Shown here: positions 42,169 to 50,889 of the stretch, one piece after another | Layout of the letters: every line of letters starts with the position of its first letter | How positions within the stretch are numbered: the stretch's first letter is position 1 | Assembly (NCBI GenBank): GCA_934749845.1 | Contig: CAKVHQ010000008.1 | Location: 1 to 60,008 of the forward strand | Length of the DNA stretch: 60,008 bases | Origin: an uncultured Clostridia bacterium | GTDB taxonomy: Bacteria > Bacillota > Clostridia > Christensenellales > UBA1242 | Direction of reading: 5' to 3' | Notes under the pieces: model-generated | What the model was told of the DNA's origin: nothing | The model's input: only the letters and a program-made list of their open reading frames with translations | Database searches by the model: none | Made by a program: the position numbers and the translations under genes

Positions 42169-42696
42169 ATGAATTATCATAACATAACAAAATGTGATTT
42201 ACTAAACGGAGAAGGTGTTAGAGTGGTTTTGTGGCTTGCTGGTTGCAGTCATCATTGCAAGGGCTGTCAAAATCCAATAACATGGGACGAAAACGGTGGT
42301 TTATTATTTGATGAACAAGCCAAAAACGAACTATTTTTAGCACTATCTAACCCCGACATAGATGGCATTACTTTTTCTGGCGGTGACCCTTTGTTTTGTA
42401 ATAACAGAGAAGAAGTTGGCAAACTTTTGCAAGAAATTTCAACAAAATTTCCAACCAAAAACATTTGGCTATACACAGGCTATGAGTGGGACGAAATTAA
42501 AAATCTTCCATTTATAAAGTATGTTGATGTTTTGGTTGACGGAAAGTTTGTTGAAGCAAAAAAAGACAATAATTTGCTTTGGAAAGGCAGTAGCAATCAA
42601 AAAGTTATTGATGTTAAAAAAACGCTTGAAAGTGGCAATATTGTCCTTCATTGCCCAGATTACGAGAAAGACCCCATTTTTAAAATTAAAAACTAA
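42169..42696 (+). CDS. nrdG: Anaerobic ribonucleotide reductase activating enzyme
   Basis: Radical-SAM activase that installs the glycyl radical on NrdD. 175 aa. Fe-S motif CSHHCKGC (CxxxCxxC), TFSGGDPL and YTGYEWDEI are family hallmarks. AGAGGTG serves ATG 42169 rather than the overlapping GTG at 42163. Last gene of the nrdDG operon. Confidence 0.95.
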   Translation: MNYHNITKCDLLNGEGVRVVLWLAGCSHHCKGCQNPITWDENGGLLFDEQAKNELFLALSNPDIDGITFSGGDPLFCNNREEVGKLLQEISTKFPTKNIWLYTGYEWDEIKNLPFIKYVDVLVDGKFVEAKKDNNLLWKGSSNQKVIDVKKTLESGNIVLHCPDYEKDPIFKIKN

Positions 42697-42698
42697 AA

Positions 42699-42725
42699 AA
42701 AGGCATAGTGAACTATGCTTTTTTA
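42699..42725 (+). terminator. Terminator after nrdG
   Basis: AGGCATAG-tgaa-CTATGCTT stem plus T-run. Confidence 0.85.
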
Positions 42726-42848
42726 TTTTCCGCTTGTTTAAGTAAACTAGTAAAGCAAAAGTGATTATTTTGTTTTTTGTTTCAAAATGCGTTTAAAAAA
42801 GACAAAAAACGAGAGTGTATATTTTTTTGTTTTACATAAATTAACTTT

Positions 42849-43622
42849 GTGGAAAGAATTGTTGAAAAGTATTGGGAATTTGCAGTTTTTGCAAGTAGTG
42901 ACTTTTTTTATAACTTCAAAAAAATAAGAGAGCAAATGAAAAGTAACGAACATGTAAAATCCATTTTTTGTGCGGACGACTCGTCTGGAACATTTTTGTT
43001 TGCTGTTGAAAATGAACAAAAACCACTATTACAAAATCAATTAAAACAATCGGTCATCGACTATGTATTAAAAGTTGAAAAACCAAAATTTTTGAAAAAT
43101 AATTTAAAAAATTTATACATGCTTGGCAATTTGGACGAGATTTTTTTTAAAACTTTGTGCCTATTTGATACCGAAAGCGACATTTTAGAGATTGAAAAAA
43201 ATTTAAGGTTAGAAGAGCAAATTTATTTAAAGGAATTTTTTTGCTTTAAATTAAAAACTCTGCAAAAAAAGTGGAAACAAGTGTGTGATTTAACCAACGA
43301 AAACGACTTTTTCTTTTCGTCAAATGAGTTGGTTTTTCAACTGTTAAGATTTTTACTTAAAGATTGCAAAAGGGTAAGCAAAACAATTAAAATTATTAAC
43401 GAAAATAATTGTGTTAAAGTTTTTAAAGATGACAATAATTTAGTTAAGCAAATTGATTATGAAAAATGGAACACGGATGTGGAAAACCAAGTAGTTCTTG
43501 CAATTTTGGACAACTTACCAGAAAAAATTTTTGTGGTAAACAAAAAGCAATTTGATGCTGATTTTTTGGGCTTGTTAGACTTAATTTTTAAAAATAATTT
43601 AAAGTTTGTTTTTAATGCTTGA
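42849..43622 (+). CDS. YtxC-like sporulation protein
   Basis: 257 aa starting at GTG 42849, no signal peptide, high Phe/Lys/Asn content. ytxC is the gene directly before thrS in many spore-forming Bacillota, and the size, the VERIVEKYWEF / N-terminal pattern and the central EEQIYLKEFFCFKLK region (compare the YtxC domain) agree, although the match is by eye. Its biochemical role is unknown; in Bacillus it is linked to sporulation. No Shine-Dalgarno site; the TTGACA of the thrS promoter overlaps its last codons. Confidence 0.6.
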   Translation: MERIVEKYWEFAVFASSDFFYNFKKIREQMKSNEHVKSIFCADDSSGTFLFAVENEQKPLLQNQLKQSVIDYVLKVEKPKFLKNNLKNLYMLGNLDEIFFKTLCLFDTESDILEIEKNLRLEEQIYLKEFFCFKLKTLQKKWKQVCDLTNENDFFFSSNELVFQLLRFLLKDCKRVSKTIKIINENNCVKVFKDDNNLVKQIDYEKWNTDVENQVVLAILDNLPEKIFVVNKKQFDADFLGLLDLIFKNNLKFVFNA

Positions 43623-43646
43623 CAAATATATTTAAAATGCTAAAAT
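43619..43646 (+). promoter_or_regulatory. Promoter of the thrS T-box leader
   Basis: TTGACA at 43619-43624 (overlapping the ytxC stop) and TAAAAT at 43641-43646, spacer 16 nt. Confidence 0.8.
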
Positions 43647-43652
43647 TATATT

Positions 43653-43878
43653 GTTTAATCAAAGAAAACGCAAATTCAAGTAGGTTTACAATGTGTTTTG
43701 TAGAGAGTGTTGCTCGTGGCTGAAAGGCAACTAAAATATGTGTAAATTGAAACCACTTTTGCCACTTTGTCGGTCGCTTAACCGAGATAGCAAAACAAGG
43801 TCAACTTTTGTTGATAAAATAAGGTGGAACCACGGTAAATATCGTCCTTAAAGCATATGCTTTTTGGGCGTTTTTTAA
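43653..43878 (+). promoter_or_regulatory. T-box riboswitch, specifier ACC (Thr)
   Basis: Stem I has the AGTA loop-E strand at 43679-43682 and, opposite, GAA followed by ACC and A at 43749-43755, giving a threonine specifier at 43752-43754. The T-box AGGTGGAACCACGG is at 43822-43835. The downstream terminator CGTCC...AAAGCA-ta-TGCTTT...GGGCG with T-run is at 43844-43878. Uncharged tRNA-Thr should stabilise the antiterminator and allow thrS expression. Confidence 0.95.
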
Positions 43879-43895
43879 TTTAAAAGGAGAGTTTT

Positions 43896-45677
43896 ATGGA
43901 AGAAAAGGAACTTCAAAAATTGGAAGAAAAAAAACAAAGAGAATTGACGGCTAGACATACAATGAGCCATGTTTTAGCAGGTGCAATTAAGTCTATTTTT
44001 GGAAATAATGTTAAGTTTGGAATTGGACCAGCAATCGAAAATGGTTTTTACTATGACTTTGATATGGAACACAGCCTTAGCCAAGAAGATTTTGACAAAA
44101 TCGAAGCAAAAATGCATGAAATTATTGAGCAAAATTTGCCAATGGTAAGAGAAGAAATTTCAAAAGAGCAAGCACTAAAAATGTTTGCCGAGCAACCATA
44201 TAAGGTGGAACTTATTAACGATTTGCCAGAAAATGAAGTTATTTCCATATATCATTTAGGCGATGTATTCACGGATTTGTGTCGTGGACCTCATGTTGAA
44301 AACACAAAAATGCTTCGTTCGTTTGCGTTCAAAATAAATAGAGTTAGCGGTGCTTATTGGCGTGGCAGTGAAAAAAATAAAATGATGCAAAGAATGTATG
44401 TTTACGGATTTTTAGATAAAGCCGACCTTAAAGAGCATTTAAGATTAGTAGAAGAAGCAATGCAAAGAGACCACAGAAAATTAGGAAAAGACCTTGGCAT
44501 ATTTATGTTTAGTGACTTGGTTGGAAAAGGTCTTCCTATGTGGCTTCCAAACGGATTTATTTTAAGAAGAACTTTAAACGACTATATAATGAACAAAGAG
44601 TTGGCTTTAGGGTATAAGCATGTCATGACTCCATCAATCGGCAATGTTGATTTATACAAAACATCAGGACACTGGGACCACTATAAAGACGATATGTTTC
44701 CTGCCATGGAACTTGATAATGAATCATATGTTCTTCGTCCAATGAATTGCCCTCATCACATGATGATTTACAAAAACTTTATGTATTCATATCGTGATTT
44801 GCCATTAAGAATTGCAGAAATTGCAAACGATTTTAGATATGAAGCAAGTGGCTCTCTTTGCGGAATTGAAAGAACAAGAGCATTTACTCAAAACGATTCT
44901 CATATTTTCTGCAGACCAGACCAAATTGAAAGCGAAGTTAAAGCAGTTATAGATTTAATATTAGATGTTTATAAAGATTTTGGATTTAAAAATTATAAAT
45001 TTAGATTGTCTTTAAGAGATAAAGAAAATACCGAAAAATACTTTGGCAACGACGACCTTTGGGAAAAGAGTGAAAATTCCCTTCGTGAAATTTTGAAAAA
45101 CAGTGGTGCGGAGTATTATGAAGCATTAGGAGAAGCAGCCTTCTATGGCCCAAAAATTGATGTGCAAGTTTTAAGCGCTCTTGGTCATGATGTAACACTA
45201 TCAACCATTCAATTAGACTATCAACTTCCAGAAAGATTTGAACTTGAATATGTTGACGAAGATAACCAAAGAAAACGCCCTGTTGTAATTCACAGAGCAA
45301 TTCTAGGCTCGCTAGACAGATTTACTGCTTTTGTTCTTGAAGAAACAAAAGGTTCTCTTCCAACATGGCTTGCTCCTGTTCAAGTTAAAGTTATGAATAT
45401 TGCTCAAAGCAGTGAAGAATATGCCGAGCAAGTTGCAAAAAAATTGGAAGAAGCCGGAATAAGAACAGAGTTAGATATTAGAAATGAAAAGATTAGTTAC
45501 AAAATTCGTGAGTCAGCAAAAATGAAAATTCCTTATCAAATTATTGTTGGTGATAAGGAAAGAGATGAAAACACCTTGTCGTTAAGACTTCGCGGAAATG
45601 TTTCTAAAAACGATGTTAAACTTGAAGATTTAGTTAACGAAATTCATGAAAAAGTTAAAAATCATGCATTAGATTAG
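43896..45677 (+). CDS. thrS: Threonyl-tRNA synthetase lacking the TGS domain
   Basis: Class II synthetase. 593 aa against about 640 for most bacterial ThrRS. The sequence opens with a short charged helix and goes straight into the editing/SAD domain (RHTMSHVLAGAI, then DLCRGPHV); the N-terminal TGS domain is absent. Class II motifs (motif 2 FRYEASGSLCGIERTRAF, motif 3 RAILGSLDRF) and the C-terminal anticodon-binding domain (APVQVKVMNIA) are complete. Two zinc ligands are visible in MNCPHH and NDSHIF. AAAGGAGAG precedes the ATG. Controlled by the T-box. Confidence 0.96.
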   Translation: MEEKELQKLEEKKQRELTARHTMSHVLAGAIKSIFGNNVKFGIGPAIENGFYYDFDMEHSLSQEDFDKIEAKMHEIIEQNLPMVREEISKEQALKMFAEQPYKVELINDLPENEVISIYHLGDVFTDLCRGPHVENTKMLRSFAFKINRVSGAYWRGSEKNKMMQRMYVYGFLDKADLKEHLRLVEEAMQRDHRKLGKDLGIFMFSDLVGKGLPMWLPNGFILRRTLNDYIMNKELALGYKHVMTPSIGNVDLYKTSGHWDHYKDDMFPAMELDNESYVLRPMNCPHHMMIYKNFMYSYRDLPLRIAEIANDFRYEASGSLCGIERTRAFTQNDSHIFCRPDQIESEVKAVIDLILDVYKDFGFKNYKFRLSLRDKENTEKYFGNDDLWEKSENSLREILKNSGAEYYEALGEAAFYGPKIDVQVLSALGHDVTLSTIQLDYQLPERFELEYVDEDNQRKRPVVIHRAILGSLDRFTAFVLEETKGSLPTWLAPVQVKVMNIAQSSEEYAEQVAKKLEEAGIRTELDIRNEKISYKIRESAKMKIPYQIIVGDKERDENTLSLRLRGNVSKNDVKLEDLVNEIHEKVKNHALD

Positions 45678-45746
45678 TTAAAAAAGTGCTTGCTAGTGTT
45701 AGTTAAAAAAACACTTTGCGATGATAAAACTATTTTCAAAAAACAG

Positions 45747-45775
45747 TTGACAAATACATTTTACTTTGTTAAAAT
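45747..45775 (+). promoter_or_regulatory. Promoter of the infC-rpmI-rplT leader
   Basis: TTGACA at 45747-45752, 17-nt spacer, TAAAAT at 45770-45775. Confidence 0.8.
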
Positions 45776-45781
45776 AAATGC

Positions 45782-45912
45782 GTTTAAAGTAGAAGTTCCA
45801 CTTCTCACCAGTCAAGATTGCTTCGATTAGGTTATGAATTTAATATTTTAGCGTGAAAAATGCTTTGTGTTAATTTTAAAGTGGAACTACTTAAATAGTT
45901 TCACTTTTTTTG
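45782..45912 (+). promoter_or_regulatory. L20-type autoregulatory leader with attenuator
   Basis: The leader holds a local hairpin AGAAGT-tcc-ACTTCT, and AGTTCCACTT at 45794-45803 is perfectly complementary to AAGTGGAACT at 45879-45888. The latter is also the 5' arm of a terminator (GTGGAACTA / TAGTTTCAC, T-run 45905-45911). The two pairings are mutually exclusive, as in the L20 leader of Bacillota where L20 binding promotes termination. Confidence 0.75.
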
Positions 45913-45935
45913 TGAATAAAAGGGAGGACACACTT

Positions 45936-46445
45936 ATTAAAGATTTATTGATTAACGATCAAATTAGAGCAACAGAAGTTCGTTTGGTTGGCGAAAATGG
46001 CGAACAGCTTGGAATTATGAGTTTGTCACAAGCAAAACAAATTGCCGAAGAAAAAGATTTAGATTTAGTGGAAATTTCACCAAACGCAAATCCAAAAGTT
46101 TGCAAAGTTATGAACTATGGCAAATTTAAGTATGAACAAGTTAAGCGCGAAAAGGAAGCCAAGCAAAAACAAAAAGTTGCCGAAATGAAAACGATTAGAA
46201 TAGGTCTTAATATCAGCGAACACGACATGGACTATCGTGCAAAGCAAGTTAGAGAGTTTGTTCAAGACGGAAGCAAAGTTAAAGCAAACATGATGCTTCG
46301 TGGCAGACAAAATGCCTATGAACAAAACGGAATAGAAACTCTACAAAGTTTTGCAGAAAAAGTGGGCGATGTCGCAGTTATCGAAAAAGCACCTTTCAGG
46401 GAAGGACGCTTTATCAATATGATTTTAGCGCCAAAAAACAAGTAA
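45936..46445 (+). CDS. infC: Translation initiation factor IF-3, ATT start
   Basis: 169 aa. GGGAGG at 45922-45927 is 8 nt before an ATT codon whose downstream reading (IKDLLINDQIRATEVRLVGENG) matches the IF-3 N-terminus; no ATG, GTG or TTG is correctly placed. IF-3 using AUU as start is a known autoregulatory device, because IF-3 itself discriminates against it. N-domain, linker (RKEKEAKQ-like Lys-rich) and C-domain (TIRIGLNISEHD, FREGRFINMILAP) are all present. First gene of infC-rpmI-rplT. Confidence 0.92.
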   Translation: MKDLLINDQIRATEVRLVGENGEQLGIMSLSQAKQIAEEKDLDLVEISPNANPKVCKVMNYGKFKYEQVKREKEAKQKQKVAEMKTIRIGLNISEHDMDYRAKQVREFVQDGSKVKANMMLRGRQNAYEQNGIETLQSFAEKVGDVAVIEKAPFREGRFINMILAPKNK

Positions 46446-46463
46446 TAATAAAGGAGAAAAATT

Positions 46464-46658
46464 ATGCCAAAACAAAAATCAAGAAGAGCAGCATGCAAAA
46501 GATTTAAGGCTACTCAAAGCGGTTTGATTAAAAGAGGAAGTCAAAACAGACGCCACATTTTAGCAAAAAAATCAACCAAGAGAAAAAGACAATTAAGAAG
46601 AGGTGGAGTGGTTTCTAACGAAGAAATGAAGACAGTTAAAACCATGATCCAAGCATAA
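46464..46658 (+). CDS. rpmI: 50S ribosomal protein L35
   Basis: 64-aa basic protein: MPKQKSRRAACKRFKATQSG and the RHILAKKST-type RRHILAKKSTKRKRQLR core identify L35. AAGGAG site; 18 nt after infC. Confidence 0.96.
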   Translation: MPKQKSRRAACKRFKATQSGLIKRGSQNRRHILAKKSTKRKRQLRRGGVVSNEEMKTVKTMIQA

Positions 46659-46669
46659 GGAGAACGAGT

Positions 46670-47017
46670 ATGAGAATTAAAAGAAGTGTTAATGCTCTTA
46701 AAAAGAGAAGAAAAGTTTTAAAAATGGCTAAAGGCTATCAAGGTAGCCGTTCAAGACTCTACAGACCTGCAAAAACAGCAGTTATGAGAGCTGGACAATA
46801 TGCTTACATCGGCAGAAGATTGAAAAAGAGAGATATGAGAAGCCTTTGGATTGCTCGTATCAACGCAGCTTGCAGACTTAATGGTCTTTCATACAGCAAA
46901 TTTATGCATGGATTAAAAGTAAACAATATCGACCTTAACAGAAAAGTTCTTGCAGATATTGCAGTTACAGATGCAGCAGCATTCTCAAAACTTTGCGAAA
47001 CCGCAAAAAAGGCTTAA
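46670..47017 (+). CDS. rplT: 50S ribosomal protein L20
   Basis: 115 aa. KMAKGYQGSRSRLYR, YAYIGRRLKKRDMRSLWIARINAACR and LNGLSYSKFMHGL are diagnostic. Essential in early 50S assembly and the likely ligand of the leader at 45782-45912. AAGGAG 9 nt before the ATG. Confidence 0.97.
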   Translation: MRIKRSVNALKKRRKVLKMAKGYQGSRSRLYRPAKTAVMRAGQYAYIGRRLKKRDMRSLWIARINAACRLNGLSYSKFMHGLKVNNIDLNRKVLADIAVTDAAAFSKLCETAKKA

Positions 47018-47023
47018 TTAACT

Positions 47024-47050
47024 AAAAAATGTGGTTTTTCCACATTTTTT
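47024..47050 (+). terminator. Terminator after rplT
   Basis: AAAAAATGTGG-tttt-CCACATTTTTT. Confidence 0.85.
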
Positions 47051-47062
47051 ATTAGGTGATAC

Positions 47063-47812
47063 ATGGAAATTATAACTTCAAAATCAAATCCAAAATTTGT
47101 GCTTGCACAAAAACTAAAACAAAAAAAGTATAGGGAACAGTTAGGACTTGTTTTGCTTGAAGGCGAGAAGTTAATTTTAGATGCTTTAAAAAATAATGTT
47201 CAAATTGAAACTGTGTTTGCGGTAAAGGAAAAAATTGATTTTTTAAACCAAATTGACGCAAAAGAAAAGTTTGTTTTAGACGAAAAACTTTGCAAAAACT
47301 TAACCACAATGGTAACTAGCCCTAATGTGTTTGCTGTTGCAAAAATTCCTGATTTTTTGCACAAAAAATCAAATAATGTTTTGGTGCTAGACAAAATTCA
47401 AAATCCAGACAATTTAGGTGCAATTATACGAAGCGCAGTTGCAACAAATTTCACCACAATTTATGCTATTGATAGTGTGGATATTTACAATGAAAAGACA
47501 ATAAGAAGTAGCATGGGAAATGTGTTTAAAGTTGATTTTATTAAGACTGATTATCAGTCGATAAAATCGCTTCTTTGTGGCTACGAAATTTGTGTTGCCG
47601 ATATGTTTGGAGAAAGCATTTTCGAACTTAAAAATATACCTTCAAAAGTGGCACTTGTTATTGGTAATGAAGGTAATGGAATTAGTGCACAAATGTTGGA
47701 AATTTGTAATAAAAAAATAAAAATTCCTATGGAAAATAATGTGGAAAGTTTAAACGCAAGTGTTAGTGCGGGAATAATCATGTATCAAATCAAAATCAAA
47801 CAAGGAGAATAG
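47063..47812 (+). CDS. TrmH/SpoU-family RNA 2'-O-methyltransferase
   Basis: 249 aa SPOUT enzyme. N-terminal substrate-binding domain (KLKQKKYREQLGLVLLEGEKLILDAL), then the three SPOUT motifs: NPDNLGAIIRSA (1), LVIGNEGNGIS (2) and SLNASVSAGI (3) forming the SAM-binding knot. The gene follows rplT, where a TrmH-type methyltransferase (YsgA) also lies in B. subtilis. The target nucleotide cannot be told from sequence. TAGGTG ribosome site. Confidence 0.88.
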   Translation: MEIITSKSNPKFVLAQKLKQKKYREQLGLVLLEGEKLILDALKNNVQIETVFAVKEKIDFLNQIDAKEKFVLDEKLCKNLTTMVTSPNVFAVAKIPDFLHKKSNNVLVLDKIQNPDNLGAIIRSAVATNFTTIYAIDSVDIYNEKTIRSSMGNVFKVDFIKTDYQSIKSLLCGYEICVADMFGESIFELKNIPSKVALVIGNEGNGISAQMLEICNKKIKIPMENNVESLNASVSAGIIMYQIKIKQGE

Positions 47813-47815
47813 TTT

Positions 47816-48544
47816 ATGTCAGGACATTCAAAATGGCACAATATTCAAAAGACAAAAGAGAAAATGGATTCAAAGCGTGGCAAAATTTTTACTAAAATTG
47901 GTAAAGAAATTGTTGTTGCTGTTAAAATGGGTGGTGGAGCAGACCCAAACTCTAACGCCCAATTAAGAGCAGTTATTGCAAAGGCAAAAGCCGCAAATAT
48001 GCCAAACGATAACATAAATCGTTCGATTAAAAAAGCAAGTGGAGAAGGCAACTCGGCAAACTACGAATCAATCACTTATGAAGGCTACGGAATTGGCGGA
48101 AGTGCAGTTATTGTTAATTGCTTAACCGACAATAAAAACAGAACAGCAGGCGATGTTCGTCACTGGTTTGATAAGTTTGGCGGAAGTTTAGGCTCAAATG
48201 GTTGCGTTTCATATCTTTTCAATAGACAAGGTGTTTTGGTTATTGAAAGAAGCGATAGTTTCACCGAAGATGAAATTATGGAATGGGCACTTGAAGCAGA
48301 TGCAACCGATGTTGTTACAGACGAAGATGTTTATCAAGTTTTAACCGAACCTGCAAAATTTGAAAGTGTTAAATCGGCACTTGAAGGTCATAATGTTCCA
48401 TTTTTAAGCGCAGATATAGAAATGGTGCCTCAATCATATGTAGATTTAACAGATGAGCAATACGAAAAGTTTGAAAAGTTTGTTGACACTTTGGAAGATT
48501 TAGACGATGTTGAAGAAGTTTTCCACAATGTTAGCGAAAAATAA
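47816..48544 (+). CDS. YebC/PmpR family translational/transcriptional factor
   Basis: 242 aa. MSGHSKWHNIQKTKEKMDSKRGKIF opening, NIDRAIKK-like NINRSIKKASG and YEGYGIGG are characteristic. The family (YebC/YeeI/TACO1) is reported to relieve ribosome stalling or regulate transcription. AAGGAG precedes the ATG; 3 nt after the methyltransferase, so cotranscribed. Confidence 0.95.
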   Translation: MSGHSKWHNIQKTKEKMDSKRGKIFTKIGKEIVVAVKMGGGADPNSNAQLRAVIAKAKAANMPNDNINRSIKKASGEGNSANYESITYEGYGIGGSAVIVNCLTDNKNRTAGDVRHWFDKFGGSLGSNGCVSYLFNRQGVLVIERSDSFTEDEIMEWALEADATDVVTDEDVYQVLTEPAKFESVKSALEGHNVPFLSADIEMVPQSYVDLTDEQYEKFEKFVDTLEDLDDVEEVFHNVSEK

Positions 48545-48565
48545 CTTTATTTAAATTAAACAATA

Positions 48566-48600
48566 AAAAAAAATCATGAATTTAATCATGATTTTTTTGT
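48566..48600. terminator. Bidirectional terminator yebC / M16 peptidase
   Basis: AAATCATGA-atttaa-TCATGATTT with T-runs on both strands. Confidence 0.85.
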
Positions 48601-48602
48601 TT

Positions 48603-50237
48603 TTAATATTCTAATTTTTCTTGGTCGTCAGCATTTTCGTTGTAATTTGCTTTTGGAAGTGTACGGAATTTTGAAGTTCTTTCCTTGCTTCGTGGTTCAT
48701 AAAGAATTTTAATTTTTTCTCGTAGGTCTTTCATAATTAAGTGTTGAATGTTGAAATCTTCAAGAAATACTTCAAGAGGAGGTACTTTAATAATTTGAGA
48801 AGTATAATCTTTTGTAAATTCGTCAATTCGACTATCTATAACTTCTTGTGGAACAGTCATAGGCTCGGCTGAAATATCATCTATAATATCATAAAGCTCT
48901 TGTTCGGTATACAAATGTTGTGCTTTTGTCATATCGCCATCAAATGTTAAACCAACTTTGCTCAAACCATAAGTATATCTTAAATGTCTGTTAATATCTT
49001 CCACAGTTAAATCGTCAACGTTTAAGTCAACACCTTTAAATGGATTTTGTTTTCTTATTGTTGCATAAAACAAATTATCACAGTCATATGCTCGAAGAAC
49101 TACTCTTTCATTTAACGAACTAACATAAAATTTAAAACGTTCAAGTTCTTTTTCAGTAATGCCGTTTTTAACAACTTCTCCCAAAGTTTCAGAAAATAAT
49201 TTAAGCGCTATAAAGGCATTTTCAGGATTAGTGAATAAATTGAAAACACTGTATTGAGATGAGTTACCGAGTGGTGCAAAACTACTTTGCCATGAAGTGT
49301 AAGTAAAACCTGTTTCATGTCGTAGTTTTTTCATCAAAAGACCTGTGTCACCATTAAATAAATATCTATCAAACAATCTAAAAATTGTAGCATCTTTATC
49401 GCTATATCGTGGGGTTTTAAAAATCAATTTCATTTGAAATTCTTTTGCGTTGGCTCTGTCAAATCCAAGGAATGTATGTTTTTTGATATATGAAAGTACA
49501 AAAAGGTCACGGAAAGGTTTTAATTTAACTTTATGCTCTGGCTTTGATTCAACTTTTGATACAAAATATTTATCACACATTTCGCTTACTACTTCAAAAG
49601 GTAGGGAAGACACAACAGATATAACCATATTTTCGCCAACAAAGTATTTATTAGAAAAATCGGTTAATGTTTGAGGCGAGATTTTGCTTAAAGTTTCTTC
49701 TGTGCCAAGCAAAACTTGATATATATCTTCGTAATTTCTTTTATATCTAATTCCAACAATTTGGTCGAATAATGATTCACGAGTGAGAGTGCTTAAGTAA
49801 TTTTGCAAAGTGTCGTCATCAAAGTGACTATCGTATTCATGCAAAACTACATGCTTTTCGTTTTCAAGTAGTCTTGCGTCAAAATCTTTGGTAAACAATA
49901 TTTCGCTGTTAACTTTCATGATTGTATCTAGGTTAACACTAGGACAGTCAAAATTAACTGAAATGCTTTCAAAAGTTGTCGTTGCGTTAGAGTATGTTGC
50001 GGTATCTCTAAAAATTTCACTAAATTTATCTCTTCTTTCTTTGCTGTTTCCAACAAACAACATATGCTCAAGAAGATGACATAATCCAGTGTATTCGCCG
50101 TCAAATTGAGAACCACATCTAAAGCCGATAGTGGCTTGTGTTGTTGTGGATAGTGGGTTGTAGGCATAAACTAGTGTTGCTCCGTTGTCAAATTTTTGCA
50201 TCATTTTTTTAACTGTTCTTACTTGTTTTTTCTCCAT
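48603..50237 (-). CDS. M16-family metallopeptidase (insulinase type)
   Basis: 544 aa, no signal peptide. Inverted zinc motif HLLEH (HxxEH) at about residues 54-58 with the third ligand Glu in the ENEKHVVLHEY helix about 70 residues later, so the active site is intact. A C-terminal inactive repeat (FTNPENAFIALKLFSETLGEVVKNG) follows. It is longer than single-domain YmxG/PqqL types and has a unique C-terminal tail. Single gene with own terminator, between yebC and ruvC. Likely a cytoplasmic peptide-processing or degrading enzyme. Confidence 0.8.
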   Translation of the reverse strand: MEKKQVRTVKKMMQKFDNGATLVYAYNPLSTTTQATIGFRCGSQFDGEYTGLCHLLEHMLFVGNSKERRDKFSEIFRDTATYSNATTTFESISVNFDCPSVNLDTIMKVNSEILFTKDFDARLLENEKHVVLHEYDSHFDDDTLQNYLSTLTRESLFDQIVGIRYKRNYEDIYQVLLGTEETLSKISPQTLTDFSNKYFVGENMVISVVSSLPFEVVSEMCDKYFVSKVESKPEHKVKLKPFRDLFVLSYIKKHTFLGFDRANAKEFQMKLIFKTPRYSDKDATIFRLFDRYLFNGDTGLLMKKLRHETGFTYTSWQSSFAPLGNSSQYSVFNLFTNPENAFIALKLFSETLGEVVKNGITEKELERFKFYVSSLNERVVLRAYDCDNLFYATIRKQNPFKGVDLNVDDLTVEDINRHLRYTYGLSKVGLTFDGDMTKAQHLYTEQELYDIIDDISAEPMTVPQEVIDSRIDEFTKDYTSQIIKVPPLEVFLEDFNIQHLIMKDLREKIKILYEPRSKERTSKFRTLPKANYNENADDQEKLEY

Positions 50238-50345
50238 TAGTTAGCCTCACTTAATAATTTTAATTGCTTGAATTATACCATACAGCCCTTTTAATGTCAA
50301 TATGTAATTTTTAAGGTTATAGTGTTAGTTTTATCGTTCATATGT

Positions 50346-50374
50346 TTGACAAATCATATGCAAAAGTATATCAT
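50346..50374 (+). promoter_or_regulatory. Promoter abutting ruvC start (leaderless)
   Basis: TTGACA at 50346-50351, 17-nt spacer, TATCAT at 50369-50374; the ruvC ATG is at 50381, exactly where transcription should start. Confidence 0.75.
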
Positions 50375-50380
50375 ATTTTT

Positions 50381-50881
50381 ATGATAATTTTGGGAATAGA
50401 CCCGGGCTATGCGCTTGTTGGGTTTGGAGTTATTGAAGCAAAGGGAAATCAATTTAAAGTGCTTGACTATGGCGTTATTGAAACTTTTAAAGGCGAAATT
50501 ATGACCGAAAGACTAAAAAAAGTTTACGATGGTGTTAAGGCACTAATTAAGCGCTACAAGCCACAGCAAATGGCACTTGAAGAATTGTTTTTTCAAAACA
50601 ACCAAAAAACCGCAATAAATGTTGCAATGGCAAGGGGAGTTACGCTTTTGGCGGGCGTGGAAGAACTTGGAAGTGATAACTTGTTTGAATACACTCCAAT
50701 GCAAATTAAACAAGCATTAACAGGGGTTGGCAGGGCGGAAAAACGACAAGTTCAATACATGACAAAATGCATTTTGAATTTGAAGGAAATTCCAAAACCA
50801 GATGATGCTGCCGACGCTCTTGCAGTGGCATTAACTCATGCTCAAACAAATCAGTCACTTTCCAGTTTTAAAATAGTTTAG
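50381..50881 (+). CDS. ruvC: Holliday junction resolvase RuvC
   Basis: 166 aa. Catalytic acidic residues are in LGIDPGYALVGFG (Asp at residue 6), EELFF (about residue 66) and the C-terminal DDAADALAVALTH. The ATG at 50381 gives the family N-terminus; an in-frame ATG at 50342 would overlap the promoter. No Shine-Dalgarno site. Heads ruvC-ruvA-ruvB. Confidence 0.96.
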   Translation: MIILGIDPGYALVGFGVIEAKGNQFKVLDYGVIETFKGEIMTERLKKVYDGVKALIKRYKPQQMALEELFFQNNQKTAINVAMARGVTLLAGVEELGSDNLFEYTPMQIKQALTGVGRAEKRQVQYMTKCILNLKEIPKPDDAADALAVALTHAQTNQSLSSFKIV

Positions 50882-50889
50882 AGGTTAAA

